A DNA stretch of 64,000 nucleotides from NCBI RefSeq assembly GCF_034675845.1, contig NZ_JAUCCU010000001.1, positions 868,001 to 932,000 of the forward strand, written 5' to 3'. The translations under genes were made by a program, and so were the position numbers. Below are positions 63,893-64,000 of this stretch, piece by piece. The notes under the pieces are model-generated. The model searched no databases and was not told the origin of the DNA. It saw only the letters and a program-made list of their open reading frames with translations. Each line of letters opens with the position of its first letter. The stretch's first letter is position 1. The DNA is from Castellaniella sp. (GTDB lineage: Bacteria > Pseudomonadota > Gammaproteobacteria > Burkholderiales > Burkholderiaceae_B).

Positions 63893-64000
63893 GCCGGATT
63901 GACTTTGCCTATGGTGCGGCACACCGCCTGCTGGCGGCATGCCGCACCACGGCCCGGCATGTCCAGGCCGGGCACCGTCTACTGGTCTACTGCACTGACC
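63889..64000 (+). CDS. holC: DNA polymerase III chi subunit HolC, cut by the window edge
   Basis: The first 37 residues read MSRIDFAYGAAHRLLAACRT and onward, typical of the start of the chi subunit (RIDF, then a helix ending in a hydrophobic strand RLLVYCTD). Chi links the clamp loader to SSB. The ATG overlaps the pepA stop (ATGA), the usual pepA-holC coupling. The rest lies outside the window. Confidence 0.88.
   Translation, partial: MSRIDFAYGAAHRLLAACRTTARHVQAGHRLLVYCTD

Overview
The window is about 64 kb of GC-rich chromosome from a betaproteobacterium, most likely a member of the Alcaligenaceae (Burkholderiales). Reasons: the protein families and their order (dusB-fis-purH-ruvC-ruvA, minCDE, lptF/pepA/holC, CysB-type LysR), the ectR-ectA-ectB ectoine block, a copper nitrite reductase beside an FNR regulator, a cbb3 oxidase cluster and a phasin. 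I do not assign a genus. No rRNA, tRNA, CRISPR array, insertion sequence or prophage was seen. Both edges cut genes: ectB on the left (3' part missing) and holC on the right.

Layout. 1-2.3 kb: ectoine synthesis, left strand (ectR, ectA, ectB). 2.5-4.6 kb: TonB-dependent receptor behind a Fur box. 4.7-13.8 kb: micro-oxic and denitrification respiration: three-domain copper nitrite reductase NirK, FNR, then on the minus strand a ccoI-like gene, ccoS, ccoN, ccoO, ccoQ, ccoP, ccoG, a short ccoH-like gene and a small membrane protein, with FNR boxes before ccoN and before the ccoI-like gene. 13.9-22.7 kb: phasin, IclR regulator, molybdopterin-binding-domain protein, EI24 membrane protein, thioredoxin-like protein, RhlE helicase, branched-chain aminotransferase, zinc-finger protein, M48 peptidase and CtaG. 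22.8-31.1 kb: a co-directional block (UbiH-like, dusB, fis, purH, ruvC, ruvA, recQ) meeting ruvB head-on. 31.2-35.8 kb: long perfect hairpin, small conserved protein, then an overlapping three-gene unit (CydA-like, CydB-like, ClC channel). 35.8-47 kb: glnS, minCDE, AEC transporter, acyl-CoA dehydrogenase, glycine-zipper lipoprotein, isochorismatase-like hydrolase, ettA, glycosyltransferase and a 42-residue basic protein. 47.2-64 kb: double-length UvrA, pabB, pabC, NlpC/P60 lipoprotein, Fur-box DUF2325 gene, cysB, MFS transporter, mmsA, LysR, lptF, pepA, holC.

What stands out. (1) A bd-oxidase-like pair at 33.35-35.76 kb in which all the heme-ligand positions of the CydA-like subunit, judged against remembered E. 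coli CydA, are replaced, overlapped by a ClC chloride channel gene. (2) A CcoI relative reduced to its membrane core, with the metal-binding, actuator and phosphorylation/nucleotide domains all missing, still placed before ccoS-ccoN under FNR boxes. (3) A tandem double UvrA of 1876 residues. (4) Two long perfect hairpins without U-tracts. (5) A tiny basic protein with its own ribosome site and terminator. (6) Three single-base frameshifts (minE, ettA, pepA), two of them clearly in homopolymers, which may be sequence errors and should be resolved first.
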